Numbered from the stretch's first letter, positions 1 through 8,212 are shown. The stretch: DNA of 45,977 bases from an uncultured Oscillatoriales cyanobacterium (GCA_903893625.1 CAITND010000156.1:1-45977), one strand, 5' to 3'. Translations and numbers: made by a program. Notes: generated by a model not told the origin, from the sequence alone.

Positions 1-25
1 CCTAAATAGGTTGTAATATTTTATC

Positions 26-82
26 GTAGGGGTTGGGTCTCCCAACCCTCTTTGCGCCTGGGTTGGGAGACCCAACCCCTAC
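26..82. repeat. Long inverted repeat (nested hairpin)
   Basis: Positions 26-48 and 60-82 are perfect 23-nt reverse complements around an 11-nt loop. Each arm is itself a small palindrome (GGTTGGG TCT CCCAACC). The sequence resembles dispersed intergenic palindromes of filamentous cyanobacteria. It may act as a terminator or as a REP/MITE-like repeat. No protein is associated with it. Confidence 0.75.
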
Positions 83-145
83 AGATTTTTATCATAATTC
101 ATTTAGGATTGCTATATAGTAAAGCTCATGTATAAAGGGAAAACG

Positions 146-454
146 ATGAAAAAATCGATGGCTAGTGTTCTAGCTAGTGGGATAATGGGCATTTTTACTG
201 TTGTCTATCCCGCCCTAGCTGAGAATTGGGTTTATATGGGGAAAGCAGATACCGGAGAAGACATTTATGTTGATGCGGATAGTATTTATGCTGGAAAAGA
301 AGGAAAGCGATTTATTTATACCATTGGAAATGAAAGCCTTCATGCAGCTGCAAACTGTAGTAACAATACCTGGTACGTCCTAGAATATGATACCACTTAT
401 TCGCCCCAAAGTAAAGCAACTCAACAGATGTTAGTCTATGTTTGTCAAAGCTGA
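146..454 (+). CDS. Small exported protein, possible surface-adhesin-E-like domain
   Basis: Small secreted protein of about 102 residues. The N-terminus (MKKSMASVLASG, a hydrophobic stretch, then YPALAEN) is a classical Sec signal peptide with an A-L-A cleavage site. The mature part has a WVYMGKADTGEDIYVDADSI stretch and two cysteines (one near the middle, one three residues from the end) that could form a disulfide. Its pattern of strands recalls the surface-adhesin E family, but this is a weak resemblance. An upstream in-frame ATG at 128 exists; the ATG at 146 is preferred because an AAAGGG Shine-Dalgarno lies just before it and the signal peptide begins there. It stands alone, downstream of the nested hairpin. 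Function unknown. Confidence 0.7.
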   Translation: MKKSMASVLASGIMGIFTVVYPALAENWVYMGKADTGEDIYVDADSIYAGKEGKRFIYTIGNESLHAAANCSNNTWYVLEYDTTYSPQSKATQQMLVYVCQS

Positions 455-635
455 AGTTAAATCTAAACTAACATTTTGATTCATGATTAATTATTAATTA
501 GGTTGAGGGTGCATTTCCTTTAAAAAGGGTCAAAAATCCTTTATAGATCTTGCCATCGTATTAGTAATACAACGGCAAAATCAGGCGTTTAAATCATAAA
601 AAAATACTCCCCTTTCCCGAAGAAGAAAAGGGACA

Positions 636-851
636 GCCGCTTTTTTATCCAATGGCGGATATGATCGACATTTACGCCAGTTACGGCATAAAATTAGTAT
701 TGCACCGGGTTCTATGTTTTCTGCTTCCGGTGGCTATCAAAATTGTTTTCGGTTGAACTGTGGTTTACCTTGGTCAGAGGAATTGGAACAAGCGATGAAA
801 ACTCTGGTAAATTTAATTAATTCTATCAATAAAGAGAGCAAAAAAATTTAA
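636..851 (+). pseudogene. Remnant of MocR/GntR-family regulator (C-terminal aminotransferase fold)
   Basis: This otherwise gene-free interval is open in one frame ending at TAA 849-851. It reads GGYDRHLRQLRHKISIAPG, then FSASGGYQNCFRLNCGLPWS, EELEQAMKTLVNL. These match the C-terminal region of PLP-dependent MocR/PdxR-type regulators, whose domains carry a GGYDRHLRRLR segment and, about 80 residues later, an ISIAPG..FSA.G.Y..C.RLNCG.PWS segment. Here the two are fused directly, so the sequence between them has been deleted. The DNA-binding HTH half and most of the aminotransferase domain are absent, and there is no convincing start codon. Family assignment comes from motif recall, without a database search. 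Confidence 0.7.
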
Positions 852-884
852 TATTTTTAACATTTTTATCCTAACTTATACTCC

Positions 885-1907
885 TTAAAGTATTTTTTTT
901 GCCACTCTAACCTGATCACGTCCTTGAGACTTTGCCTGATACATGGCTTGATCCGCCGCACTAATCAACTCTTGTAAATAGGATTGTTTTCCAGGAATAG
1001 AACAGGAAACTCCTAAACTACTGGTAATATGAGAACGGAGAGGAGATGAACGATGGGGAATCTTTAAAGACCGAATTTGCAATTGAATTTCTTCGGCGAC
1101 TTTACGAGCATTTTCTAAATCTAAGTGTGGTAAAATAACAGCAAATTCCTCCCCTCCATAACGAGCTACTAAATAGGGTTCGGGTTCTCTAACTCTTTGG
1201 ACAGCAGTTTCGATGGCATTGGCAATTTGTTGTAAACAATAGTCCCCGGCTAAATGGCCGTAAGTATCATTATAAAGTTTGAAGAAATCGACATCACATA
1301 AGATCATAGAAAGATAGTCTTCTTGACAGGATAGCCAGTGTTCTTGTAAATAATTATAAAATTCACGACGATTAGCAAGTTGAGTTAAATCATCCAAAGA
1401 AGCTAGACGCTTAAGTTGTTGATTTTCGGCTTGTAATTTGATCAGTAATTCTTGCTGAACTTGAACTTGCTTTTGGAGAGTTTTAATGATCATGTCAGTG
1501 GGTAAAGTATTGACAGAAGGATTCGGGTTAACAAAGGGATTTAAAGCCTCAAGAGTTGTAGCAAAAGCCTGGGACGTTTGGGTTTTGAGTTCAGAATAAT
1601 TATTCATCCATAGCACCGGAACATTTTGGGTAATTTTTGCCTGTTTCAGCTTTTGATTAGTTTCTTGGGGATTTCCTTGATGGGGATCAAAGGGAATCAG
1701 AATAATGTCGGGATTCGTATATTCAGCGTGAAAAATAGCACTTTCTGGATGAGGTGCAATCACAAAACTTAGGTTAAGTTGGTTCAATAAGTTCACAAAT
1801 GATCTAAAATTAAAGGGATGGGTTTCTTCAATGATAATAATGATATAGGGCTTCAATTGACTTGGGTTCATGACGGGTATGCAACCTGAGAAATTTAAGT
1901 TCAGCAT
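885..1907 (-). CDS. Diguanylate cyclase with degenerate receiver-like N-terminus
   Basis: Cytoplasmic signalling protein of 340 aa. Residues ~19-105 have a receiver-like alternation of strands (IIIIIEETH, PDIILIPFDP), but the acidic pair and the phospho-acceptor Asp of a true receiver are not evident, so it is probably a pseudo-receiver. A predicted coiled coil (~138-168, QKQVQVQQELLIKLQAENQQ) leads into a GGDEF domain (~170-335) with DLTQLANRREF, the GGEEF active site at 251-255 and the C-terminal ADQAMYQAKSQGRDQ. The position of the inhibitory RxxD site holds PEPY, so product inhibition there is unlikely. It should make c-di-GMP. An internal ATG 12 codons in (position 1871) fits the start of the receiver fold equally well. 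Confidence 0.88.
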   Translation of the reverse strand: MLNLNFSGCIPVMNPSQLKPYIIIIIEETHPFNFRSFVNLLNQLNLSFVIAPHPESAIFHAEYTNPDIILIPFDPHQGNPQETNQKLKQAKITQNVPVLWMNNYSELKTQTSQAFATTLEALNPFVNPNPSVNTLPTDMIIKTLQKQVQVQQELLIKLQAENQQLKRLASLDDLTQLANRREFYNYLQEHWLSCQEDYLSMILCDVDFFKLYNDTYGHLAGDYCLQQIANAIETAVQRVREPEPYLVARYGGEEFAVILPHLDLENARKVAEEIQLQIRSLKIPHRSSPLRSHITSSLGVSCSIPGKQSYLQELISAADQAMYQAKSQGRDQVRVAKKIL

Positions 1908-2142
1908 TTTGACCTAATCCATGACATCGGACTGAGTTCACTATCTAATGTTTGGTTGAGATTGACAGTGATAGCGCTCTTGATAAACCTGTGATAGTTC
2001 AAAAGCCTTGGAGTGACAGCAACGGAAGATTCAATGTGACAGATTGGCAAGTTTAAAAGTGATTGAGATCACAAGTTGGCGGTTGGCGGTTGACTGTAGG
2101 ATAGGAAGGGATTGATGTAATGGATGTAGGGAATTTGTATTG

Positions 2143-2547
2143 ATGTCAATTTGGCCTAGTTTAGTTACTGCTTGTGCGTTGCTGCTGTATTTAGCGGTGA
2201 CGATTAATGTCGGACGTGCCAGAACGAAATACAAAATTCTGCCCCCTCAAATGACCGGAGACGAGAATTTTGAGCGAGTCGTGCGAGTCCAACAGAACAC
2301 CCTGGAACAACTGGTTCTGTTTCTCCCGACCCTGTGGCTGTTTTCTGAATGGATTAGTCCGGTTTGGGCGGGAGGTTTAGGTATCGTTTGGGTGATGGGA
2401 CGGATTTTATATGCTTGGGGATATTACCAAGCCGCAGAAAAACGGATGTTGGGGTTTGGAATGAGTTCCCTGGTAACGTTTACTCTTTTGGGAGGTGCTA
2501 TAGTTGGGATAATTCGCTCTCTATTTTCAGGATTAAATATTTTGTAA
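2143..2547 (+). CDS. MAPEG-family membrane protein
   Basis: Small integral membrane protein (135 aa) with about four hydrophobic helices. It has the family signature ERVVRVQQNTLEQLVLFLPT in the second helix region, characteristic of MAPEG proteins (membrane-associated eicosanoid/glutathione metabolism). Bacterial members include glutathione-dependent transferases, but many cyanobacterial members have no known substrate. ATG at 2143 is preferred over the adjacent TTG at 2140. A GTAGGG sequence lies about a dozen bases upstream. It is followed 21 bp later by a short unknown gene in the same direction, with which it may be co-transcribed. Confidence 0.85.
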   Translation: MSIWPSLVTACALLLYLAVTINVGRARTKYKILPPQMTGDENFERVVRVQQNTLEQLVLFLPTLWLFSEWISPVWAGGLGIVWVMGRILYAWGYYQAAEKRMLGFGMSSLVTFTLLGGAIVGIIRSLFSGLNIL

Positions 2548-2568
2548 AGCTCTGCTTTTTTGAACAGG

Positions 2569-2784
2569 ATGGTGACAGAACTTTTATCTTCAGAACAAAC
2601 CCTTAACCTCAACTTCATCGAGGATGAAATGTTGCAATCGGCTTTATTACAAGCTGAAACGGTGGGTGAACTGGCGGCTTTGATTGTTGATCATACCCAT
2701 TCTGAGATTATGCAAGCCTTTGAACGGCTTTCCTATCCTCAACAACAGCAATTACAGGAACTTTGGGAACTCAATATTCCTTAA
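2569..2784 (+). CDS. Small hypothetical protein
   Basis: A 71-residue acidic, soluble-looking protein (MVTELLSSEQTLNLNFIEDE...) rich in Leu, Glu and Gln, predicted mostly helical, with no signal peptide or membrane segment. I do not recognise a family. It lies between the MAPEG gene (21 bp upstream) and the O-antigen-ligase-like gene (22 bp downstream), all in the same direction, so the three could form one transcript. ATG 2569 is chosen; a TTG at 2560 is an alternative start. The tight spacing, rather than any motif, supports it as a gene. Confidence 0.55.
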   Translation: MVTELLSSEQTLNLNFIEDEMLQSALLQAETVGELAALIVDHTHSEIMQAFERLSYPQQQQLQELWELNIP

Positions 2785-2806
2785 TGTTGGAAATAATTAT
2801 AATCTG

Positions 2807-3226
2807 ATGTCCCACTTCCCCAACCAACCCCAACAATCACAAGATCAGAGTCATCCTGACTCAGAAGTCAACTTTACTCAACAGCCTGTTATTGATCTCG
2901 AACAGATTCCCCCAGAGAGGTCAAATTTCTGGCAGTTTTTGGGTATCGTCAGCGCTGTAGCTTTATTGGTGGGACTGTTGCTGTTTGCAAATGGGGTTTC
3001 TACAAGTACCGTAATCTTGAGCAGTATTGCTCTTGTGATTATGGTGTTGTGTTATCGATATCCCCGTCAAGGATTATGGGCATTTCTAATTTATTTACCG
3101 TTTGCGGGTACAATTTCTTACTGGATTGGGAACGATCATTTTACCTTCCATTTAGCGAAAGATGGGTTGTATATTCCGGCTTTAATCGGTTTGATTATTG
3201 AATTAAGGAAAAAAAATTACCCCTAA
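2807..3226 (+). CDS. O-antigen ligase-like protein, N-terminal part (frameshifted)
   Basis: First part of a polytopic membrane protein broken by a frameshift. A polar N-terminus (MSHFPNQPQQSQDQSHPDSE) of ~50 residues is followed by several membrane helices (WQFLGIVSAVALLVGLLLF and beyond). The frame stops at TAA 3224-3226 just after an A8 run at 3209-3216 (AGG AAA AAA AAT). Adding one A, or a -1 shift, joins it to the frame that continues through 4395 without a stop, restoring a single protein of about 530 aa. The ATG at 2807 is chosen because the upstream extension to 2684 overlaps the preceding gene and looks non-coding. Confidence 0.7.
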   Translation: MSHFPNQPQQSQDQSHPDSEVNFTQQPVIDLEQIPPERSNFWQFLGIVSAVALLVGLLLFANGVSTSTVILSSIALVIMVLCYRYPRQGLWAFLIYLPFAGTISYWIGNDHFTFHLAKDGLYIPALIGLIIELRKKNYP

Positions 3227-3294
3227 TTCATCCGCATCAACTTAAGATTCCACTTTTAATTTTATTCACGATTGCAGTTGTTACACTTCTGGCT

Positions 3295-4395
3295 GTGAAT
3301 GGCGTTCAACAGCGACACGCCACCGTAGATAATCAACCTTTTTTAGTCGGATTATTTGGCTTAAAAGTTTTACTGGGATATATTCCCCTGATCACTTGTG
3401 CCTATTATCTGATTCGGAATCGACAAGAACTGCAATTTCTAACCCGGTTACAAGTTATTTTGATCCTGATTTGCTGCATCTTAGGACTGATCCAATTTGG
3501 ATTAATCGTAACCGGATATTGCCCGGATAATACGGGCTTACCCGAAAATTTGTTATTGCGGGCAAATGTGCAGCGAAAATGTTTGGTCGGAGGCGCGTTA
3601 GGATATTTACCCCTCCAAAATTTCATTCGTTTACCGGGAACCTTTATAGCACCTTGGCATTGGGCGTGGTTTTTAGTTTCCAGTACATTTTTTTGTTTTG
3701 CAACGGCATTTAGTGACCCGAAATTTCATTGGCGTTTAATCGGTTTAGGAACGTTATCTTTAGTCATTCTGAATGCAATTGTTTGTGGCCAAAGAACAGC
3801 CCTTTTAGCCGTTCCGTCCATTATTATTTTGCTTATAATTGCCACGAGTCACATTTCACGGGTTAAGCGAATTTTAGTGATTGTCGTGGGTATATTTCTC
3901 TTGATTCTGTCAACATGGGTTTTGGCTCCCAATATGATTAATGAACGAGTCGATAACTTTATTGGACGTTGGAATGCTGATCCTCCTGTTGTCTTTTTAA
4001 CCAAGCAAACCAATCGAAGTTGGCAAGCCCATCGAGGCTTTTTAGGCAATGGTTTAGGACAAGCAACCACCGCAGCACGAGGATTAGGAAAAACCCAATT
4101 AATTGAAGCCTATTATCCTAAATTATTGTATGAACTTGGGCCCTTTGGAGTGGCTGCTTTTTTATTCTTAGTGACTAATATCACAATTTTAGGTTTTAAA
4201 TCCTATCATCAATTAAGAGATCATAGTTTGTGGGGTTATGGAATTGTTTTTTGGGTTTTTATTGTTTTAATTAGTTATAATCCTTATTGGTATCCCCTTG
4301 ATACTGATCCGGTAGCGGTTTATTATTGGTTCTTAGTAGGCGTACTGTTCAAATTACCTAAAATTCAACAGCAAGAACAGGATAAAGCTCAGTGA
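3295..4395 (+). CDS. O-antigen ligase/polymerase-like membrane protein, C-terminal part (frameshifted)
   Basis: Continuation of the membrane protein begun at 2807. The frame is open from the A8 run at ~3216, so the GTG at 3295 is only the first usable start codon and probably not the real N-terminus. It has about eight further hydrophobic helices, a large loop containing RLPGTFIAPWHWAW and NGLGQATTAARGLG, and the C-terminal hydrophobic pair typical of Wzy_C/O-antigen-ligase-like proteins. Such proteins polymerise or transfer glycans at the membrane; in cyanobacteria relatives serve exopolysaccharide production. The substrate is unknown. Either the gene is a recent pseudogene, the A8 run hides an indel error, or slippage makes the full protein. 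Confidence 0.72.
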   Translation: MNGVQQRHATVDNQPFLVGLFGLKVLLGYIPLITCAYYLIRNRQELQFLTRLQVILILICCILGLIQFGLIVTGYCPDNTGLPENLLLRANVQRKCLVGGALGYLPLQNFIRLPGTFIAPWHWAWFLVSSTFFCFATAFSDPKFHWRLIGLGTLSLVILNAIVCGQRTALLAVPSIIILLIIATSHISRVKRILVIVVGIFLLILSTWVLAPNMINERVDNFIGRWNADPPVVFLTKQTNRSWQAHRGFLGNGLGQATTAARGLGKTQLIEAYYPKLLYELGPFGVAAFLFLVTNITILGFKSYHQLRDHSLWGYGIVFWVFIVLISYNPYWYPLDTDPVAVYYWFLVGVLFKLPKIQQQEQDKAQ

Positions 4396-4578
4396 GATCT
4401 GTATCAGGATCGTTCCGATAATTATTATCACCAGGGCAGGATGTGGGAATGATGTATATCACTGTTTTTATGCCAAAAATTTGTTAAAAAAGATCAGTGA
4501 GCTTTGGGATGGGGATGATCTTTGAGATCAAACTTCCCAGCCTCAGTCTATACCCTATCTTATTTGTTGCCTATCAAA

Positions 4579-6375
4579 ATGAACCATTACAACCTTGATC
4601 TAACTAAAACTGAGGATATTCTCATTGTTGATGATACACCGGACAACTTGCATTTATTGTCCCGAATGCTGACCCGTCAGGGATACAATGTTCGCAAAGC
4701 CTTAAATGGGCAAATGGCATTAACGGCGGCTCAAACCGTTGCTCCTGATTTGATTTTGCTGGATATTATGATGCCAGAAATGGATGGTTATGAAGTCTGC
4801 CAGCATCTAAAAACTAATCCCAAAACCGCAGAAATTCCGATTATTTTTCTCAGTGCTTTGGATGATGTTCTCGATAAAGTTAAAGGCTTTCAAGTGGGAG
4901 GGGTGGACTATATTACAAAACCGTTCCAATTTGAAGAAGTATTAGCACGAGTTCAAAATCAATTGGCTTTACGATCAGCAGAATTAGAAGTTCGGGTCTT
5001 AAATTCAGAACTAGAAGCACGGGTAAAAGAACGCACTTATCAACTTGAAGACGCTAACGCTAAACTGCTGAAAATGGCGCTTCATGATGCCCTCACGGGT
5101 CTACCCAACCGGGCTTTATTGATGACGGACTTATATCAATCTATTCAGCGAGCCAAAGCTGATTCAAACTATCAGTTTGCGGTGTTATTTTTAGATTGCG
5201 ATCGCTTTAAAGTCGTGAATGATTCTTTGGGTCATTTAGTCGGAGATGAACTCTTAATTTTAATTGCTCGCCGTCTTAACCTGTATATTAAACCCCACAA
5301 TACATTAGCCCGTCTGGGGGGTGATGAATTTGCGATTTTATTAACGGAAATTCCCGACTTCCCTCATGTAATCGCCTTAGCAGATAAGGTTTTAGGATCT
5401 TTTTCTGAACCCTTTCACTTAGAACGGCACGAGGTTTTTATTAATGCCAGTATTGGGATTGTCATCGGTCACGATGAATATAATGAACCAGAACATTTAC
5501 TGCGAGATGCGGATACAGCAATGTATCGAGCTAAGGCATTAGGCAAAGGACAATATCATATTTTTGCTCCGGTGATGCACGTGGCAGCTTTAGAACGATT
5601 AGAGTTAGAAACGGATTTACGTCGCGGCATTGAACAACAAGAATTAGTCGTTCACTATCAACCGATTGTGGCTTTAAATACCGGAAAAATTGCCGGGTTT
5701 GAAGCTTTAGTTCGCTGGCGTCATCCCCAACGGGGATTAGTCCCACCGGGTCTATTTATTCCCATTGCTGAAGAAACGGGTTTAATTACTCCCATTGGTT
5801 ATTGGGTCTTATCAGAAGCTTGTAATCAATTGCGGACTTGGCAAAAACAAGGTTTAATTGATCCGAGTTTGTTTATCAGTGTTAATTTATCCGTTAGACA
5901 GTTTGCTCAACCGAATTTATTAGAACAAATAGATTATGTTTTAGCTCAAAGTCAACTGCATCCTGACTGTTTAAAACTGGAAATTACTGAAAGTGCAATT
6001 ATGGACAATGAAAAGGATGTTGCCGTGATTCTTAAGGAATTAAGAAAACGTCATATTTTAATTAGTATTGATGATTTTGGAACCGGCTATTCTTCTCTGA
6101 GTTATCTCCATTCTTTTCCCGTTGATACTCTAAAAGTTGATAAATCTTTCGTTCAACGTCTCAACCTAGAATCGGAAAATGTGGGCTTAATTCCTGTCAT
6201 TATTAGCTTGGCTAAAACGATGAATATGAGTGTCGTTGCTGAAGGCATTGAATTACCTGAACAGTTAGAAATACTCAGGGAATTAAATTGTGGATTTGGG
6301 CAGGGGTATTTCTTTGCTAAACCTTTACCCGGAGAAGAATTGATTAAATTTCTATCATTAACTCCTCAGTGGTGA
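4579..6375 (+). CDS. Response regulator with GGDEF and EAL domains
   Basis: Hybrid c-di-GMP protein of ~598 aa. Receiver domain 13-130: ILIVDDTPDN, phospho-acceptor Asp62 in LLDIMMPEMDG, and the conserved Lys in YITKPFQF. A helical linker (~131-165) precedes a GGDEF domain (~167-330; active site GGDEF at 247-251) and an EAL domain (~345-590; EAL at 375-377, NLSVRQF, EITES, DDFGTGYSSLSYLHSFPVDT). Both catalytic signatures look intact. Family members of this layout often act mainly as phosphodiesterases, with GGDEF modulating. A partner histidine kinase is not in the window. ATG 4579 is chosen because the receiver starts there; a TTG at 4522 would add 19 residues of no obvious fold. Confidence 0.9.
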   Translation: MNHYNLDLTKTEDILIVDDTPDNLHLLSRMLTRQGYNVRKALNGQMALTAAQTVAPDLILLDIMMPEMDGYEVCQHLKTNPKTAEIPIIFLSALDDVLDKVKGFQVGGVDYITKPFQFEEVLARVQNQLALRSAELEVRVLNSELEARVKERTYQLEDANAKLLKMALHDALTGLPNRALLMTDLYQSIQRAKADSNYQFAVLFLDCDRFKVVNDSLGHLVGDELLILIARRLNLYIKPHNTLARLGGDEFAILLTEIPDFPHVIALADKVLGSFSEPFHLERHEVFINASIGIVIGHDEYNEPEHLLRDADTAMYRAKALGKGQYHIFAPVMHVAALERLELETDLRRGIEQQELVVHYQPIVALNTGKIAGFEALVRWRHPQRGLVPPGLFIPIAEETGLITPIGYWVLSEACNQLRTWQKQGLIDPSLFISVNLSVRQFAQPNLLEQIDYVLAQSQLHPDCLKLEITESAIMDNEKDVAVILKELRKRHILISIDDFGTGYSSLSYLHSFPVDTLKVDKSFVQRLNLESENVGLIPVIISLAKTMNMSVVAEGIELPEQLEILRELNCGFGQGYFFAKPLPGEELIKFLSLTPQW

Positions 6376-6410
6376 ACAATGGATTTATCTGGGGTACTTC
6401 AAATTGCTAA

Positions 6411-6479
6411 AACGATTCATCTCAAGCACTTTATGAAGCCCAACAGAAAGGTCGCAATCAATATTGTGTTAAAGTTTAA
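6411..6479 (+). pseudogene. Possible remnant of a GGDEF-domain C-terminus
   Basis: Just after the hybrid regulator, a frame ending at TAA 6477-6479 reads SSQALYEAQQKGRNQYCVKV. This matches the pattern at the end of GGDEF domains (AD.AMY.AK..GRN.Y). It is preceded in frame by a stop at 6408, so no more than ~22 codons remain. It may be the scar of a deleted diguanylate cyclase or a partial duplication. Short, hence tentative. Confidence 0.4.
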
Positions 6480-7775
6480 TTAAAAAATAAATATTAGCTT
6501 TAACTCCCAATTATCCCCATCTCGAATAATCTCAATATTACGAATAAATTCTCTAAAATAAAACCGCCGTTCAGTTTCCGATAAATCTAACCAAAACTGC
6601 GGAATACAAACCGCTTGTGCCGTTTCTTTTAAATTAACTGGGGGCAGTTGTGCTAACTTTCCTTGTAATTGAGCAATTTCTGTCCGCAGTTTATAGGTTC
6701 TTAACTCTGCGGTTTCTGTGTCTAATATTCCCGAAGTTAATAAATTAGGAATTTGTAATAAAATCTCTTGTTTTTGGTTAATCTCCTGAATAATACCCTG
6801 TTTAACGATTGGTAAATCAGGTAAATTTAAACTAGAAACTGCTTCGGGTAAATCTTGACAAATTCGTTCAATAGTTAACTCTAATCCTGTTTGATAAGAT
6901 AAGGCTTTACATTTAGGATTTCGAGGACAATTTGTAGGACGCAAATATAAATATTCTCGTTCTTTGCGATAAGTTGTAACCCGCGCAACAGTGATTAAAG
7001 ATTGACATTCTCCACACATTACCAACCCCGCTAAGGAACGCGGCGCACTCGCTGTCCGAGGAGGAAGCCGTTGATTTCGTCGTAATAATCGATCCACCTG
7101 GGCGGCTTCATCCCGTGAAATAATCGGAATATGGGTATTAGAAATAATCTCCCCATTTTTATATTCTAAATCTCCTCGATAAACGGGATTTGTTAACCAT
7201 CTGCGTCCCGTTGTCACCGATATTTTTTTCCCATAACGTTTTTCTAAATAGCGCACCGCACCGCGTAAAGATCCATAAATTAAAAACCGATCAAAAAATT
7301 CTTTAACAATAGGTGAAACACTGCGATCTAAAATATAACGGTCTTTTCCTCGTCGATATCCATAGGGTGCTTTCCCCGGTGGAGGGAGGGCTTTAATTCT
7401 GTTTTTAGCGTGTCCCTGACGAATACGACGACTGCGTTGGCGATTTTGAATTTCTATAAATAATTGAATTAAATCAGAACGATTAATCTGACTGTCAGAG
7501 GTGTTAAAATCCGATTCAATGGCAATAATATTAATTTGGAAAGATTCTAATTGTTGTAAGCGATCACTCACCTCTAAAACCGAATTTCCTAACTCCTCTA
7601 ACCGTCGAATCAATAAATAATCTGGGGCTTCTAAATCACAATCTTTTAACAATTGTTCAAGCTCCTGTCTTTCCCCTAAATCTTGATAAATCCGATCCAC
7701 TTCCCAACCCCAAATCATCCGATCTGGAGGCTGTTCAAACAGAGGATCAGTATAACAATAAGCAATAATTTTCAT
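6480..7775 (-). CDS. Serine-recombinase-like protein with degenerate catalytic domain
   Basis: 431 aa, with the layout of large serine recombinases, the group that includes XisF of the heterocyst fdxN element. An N-terminal resolvase-like fold (~1-100, including YLLIRRLEELGNSVLEVSDR, which corresponds to the DRLGR helix) leads to a Recombinase domain (~115-240: PYGYRRGKDRYILD, GSLRGAVRYLEKRYG, WLTNPVYRGDLEYKNG). A zinc ribbon follows (MCGECQSL ... CPRNPKC, ~270-310), then a long helical tail. The usual Y.R.S...Q active-site motif reads AYCYTDPLFEQ and the DRLxR arginine is also changed, so strand cleavage may be lost. Its start overlaps the VOC gene's stop by 4 nt (ATGA), implying coupled translation. 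Confidence 0.8.
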   Translation of the reverse strand: MKIIAYCYTDPLFEQPPDRMIWGWEVDRIYQDLGERQELEQLLKDCDLEAPDYLLIRRLEELGNSVLEVSDRLQQLESFQINIIAIESDFNTSDSQINRSDLIQLFIEIQNRQRSRRIRQGHAKNRIKALPPPGKAPYGYRRGKDRYILDRSVSPIVKEFFDRFLIYGSLRGAVRYLEKRYGKKISVTTGRRWLTNPVYRGDLEYKNGEIISNTHIPIISRDEAAQVDRLLRRNQRLPPRTASAPRSLAGLVMCGECQSLITVARVTTYRKEREYLYLRPTNCPRNPKCKALSYQTGLELTIERICQDLPEAVSSLNLPDLPIVKQGIIQEINQKQEILLQIPNLLTSGILDTETAELRTYKLRTEIAQLQGKLAQLPPVNLKETAQAVCIPQFWLDLSETERRFYFREFIRNIEIIRDGDNWELKLIFIF

Positions 7776-8134
7776 GCTTCATTTAATTCAATAATATTGC
7801 CATCAGGATCTTTTGTAAACAATGCAGACCGACCAGAAGCACTCATTTGAAATGAACAATTATCAGCAATTAGCTGTTGTTTTGTGGCTTCTAAATTATC
7901 AACCAAAAAGGCTAAATGTCGATTTCGTCCCCATTTCTCCTGATTCACTTGATCATTAATCAAGGTTTCAGCTTGAATTAAATGAATTTGAAACTCACCA
8001 ATTTGATACCAAATCTCCGAAAAATTTAACGGACGTTCAACTTTTTCTAATCCTAAAACTTGACTATAAAATTGTTCTGACTGTTCTAAATTAGAGACCA
8101 AAATTGCAGCATGAATAGATTTATTGATTTGCAT
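7772..8134 (-). CDS. VOC-family (glyoxalase/bleomycin-resistance fold) protein
   Basis: Small cytoplasmic protein (120 aa) with the paired beta-alpha-beta-beta-beta modules of the vicinal-oxygen-chelate superfamily. HAAILVSNLEQSEQFYSQVLGLEKV starts module one, and the C-terminal GRSALFTKDPDGNIIELNEA carries the conserved metal-site Glu. Substrate unknown: the superfamily covers glyoxalase, dioxygenases and antibiotic-binding proteins. It is the first gene of a two-gene unit with the recombinase-like gene, overlapping by 4 nt. ATG 8134 is chosen; a GTG five codons upstream (8149) is possible. Confidence 0.85.
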   Translation of the reverse strand: MQINKSIHAAILVSNLEQSEQFYSQVLGLEKVERPLNFSEIWYQIGEFQIHLIQAETLINDQVNQEKWGRNRHLAFLVDNLEATKQQLIADNCSFQMSASGRSALFTKDPDGNIIELNEA

Positions 8135-8189
8135 AATATCCAAAAACACAACAATATATTAATTATATAACAGTCCTAACCCCTCCCAA

Positions 8190-8212
8190 CCCTCCCCTGG
8201 TTAAAGGGAGGG
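8190..8212. repeat. CCCTCCC/GGGAGGG hairpin
   Basis: CCCTCCC (8190-8196) and GGGAGGG (8206-8212) form a 7-bp stem over a 9-nt loop. It is G/C-rich in an A/T-rich spacer and resembles a common dispersed spacer sequence of cyanobacteria. No T-run follows on the plus strand, so it is more likely a repeat than a terminator. Confidence 0.5.

Noticed and set aside
2031-2234. Minus-strand ORF across the MAPEG start
   Set aside because: It overlaps the real MAPEG gene, has no ribosome site and shows no recognisable motif.
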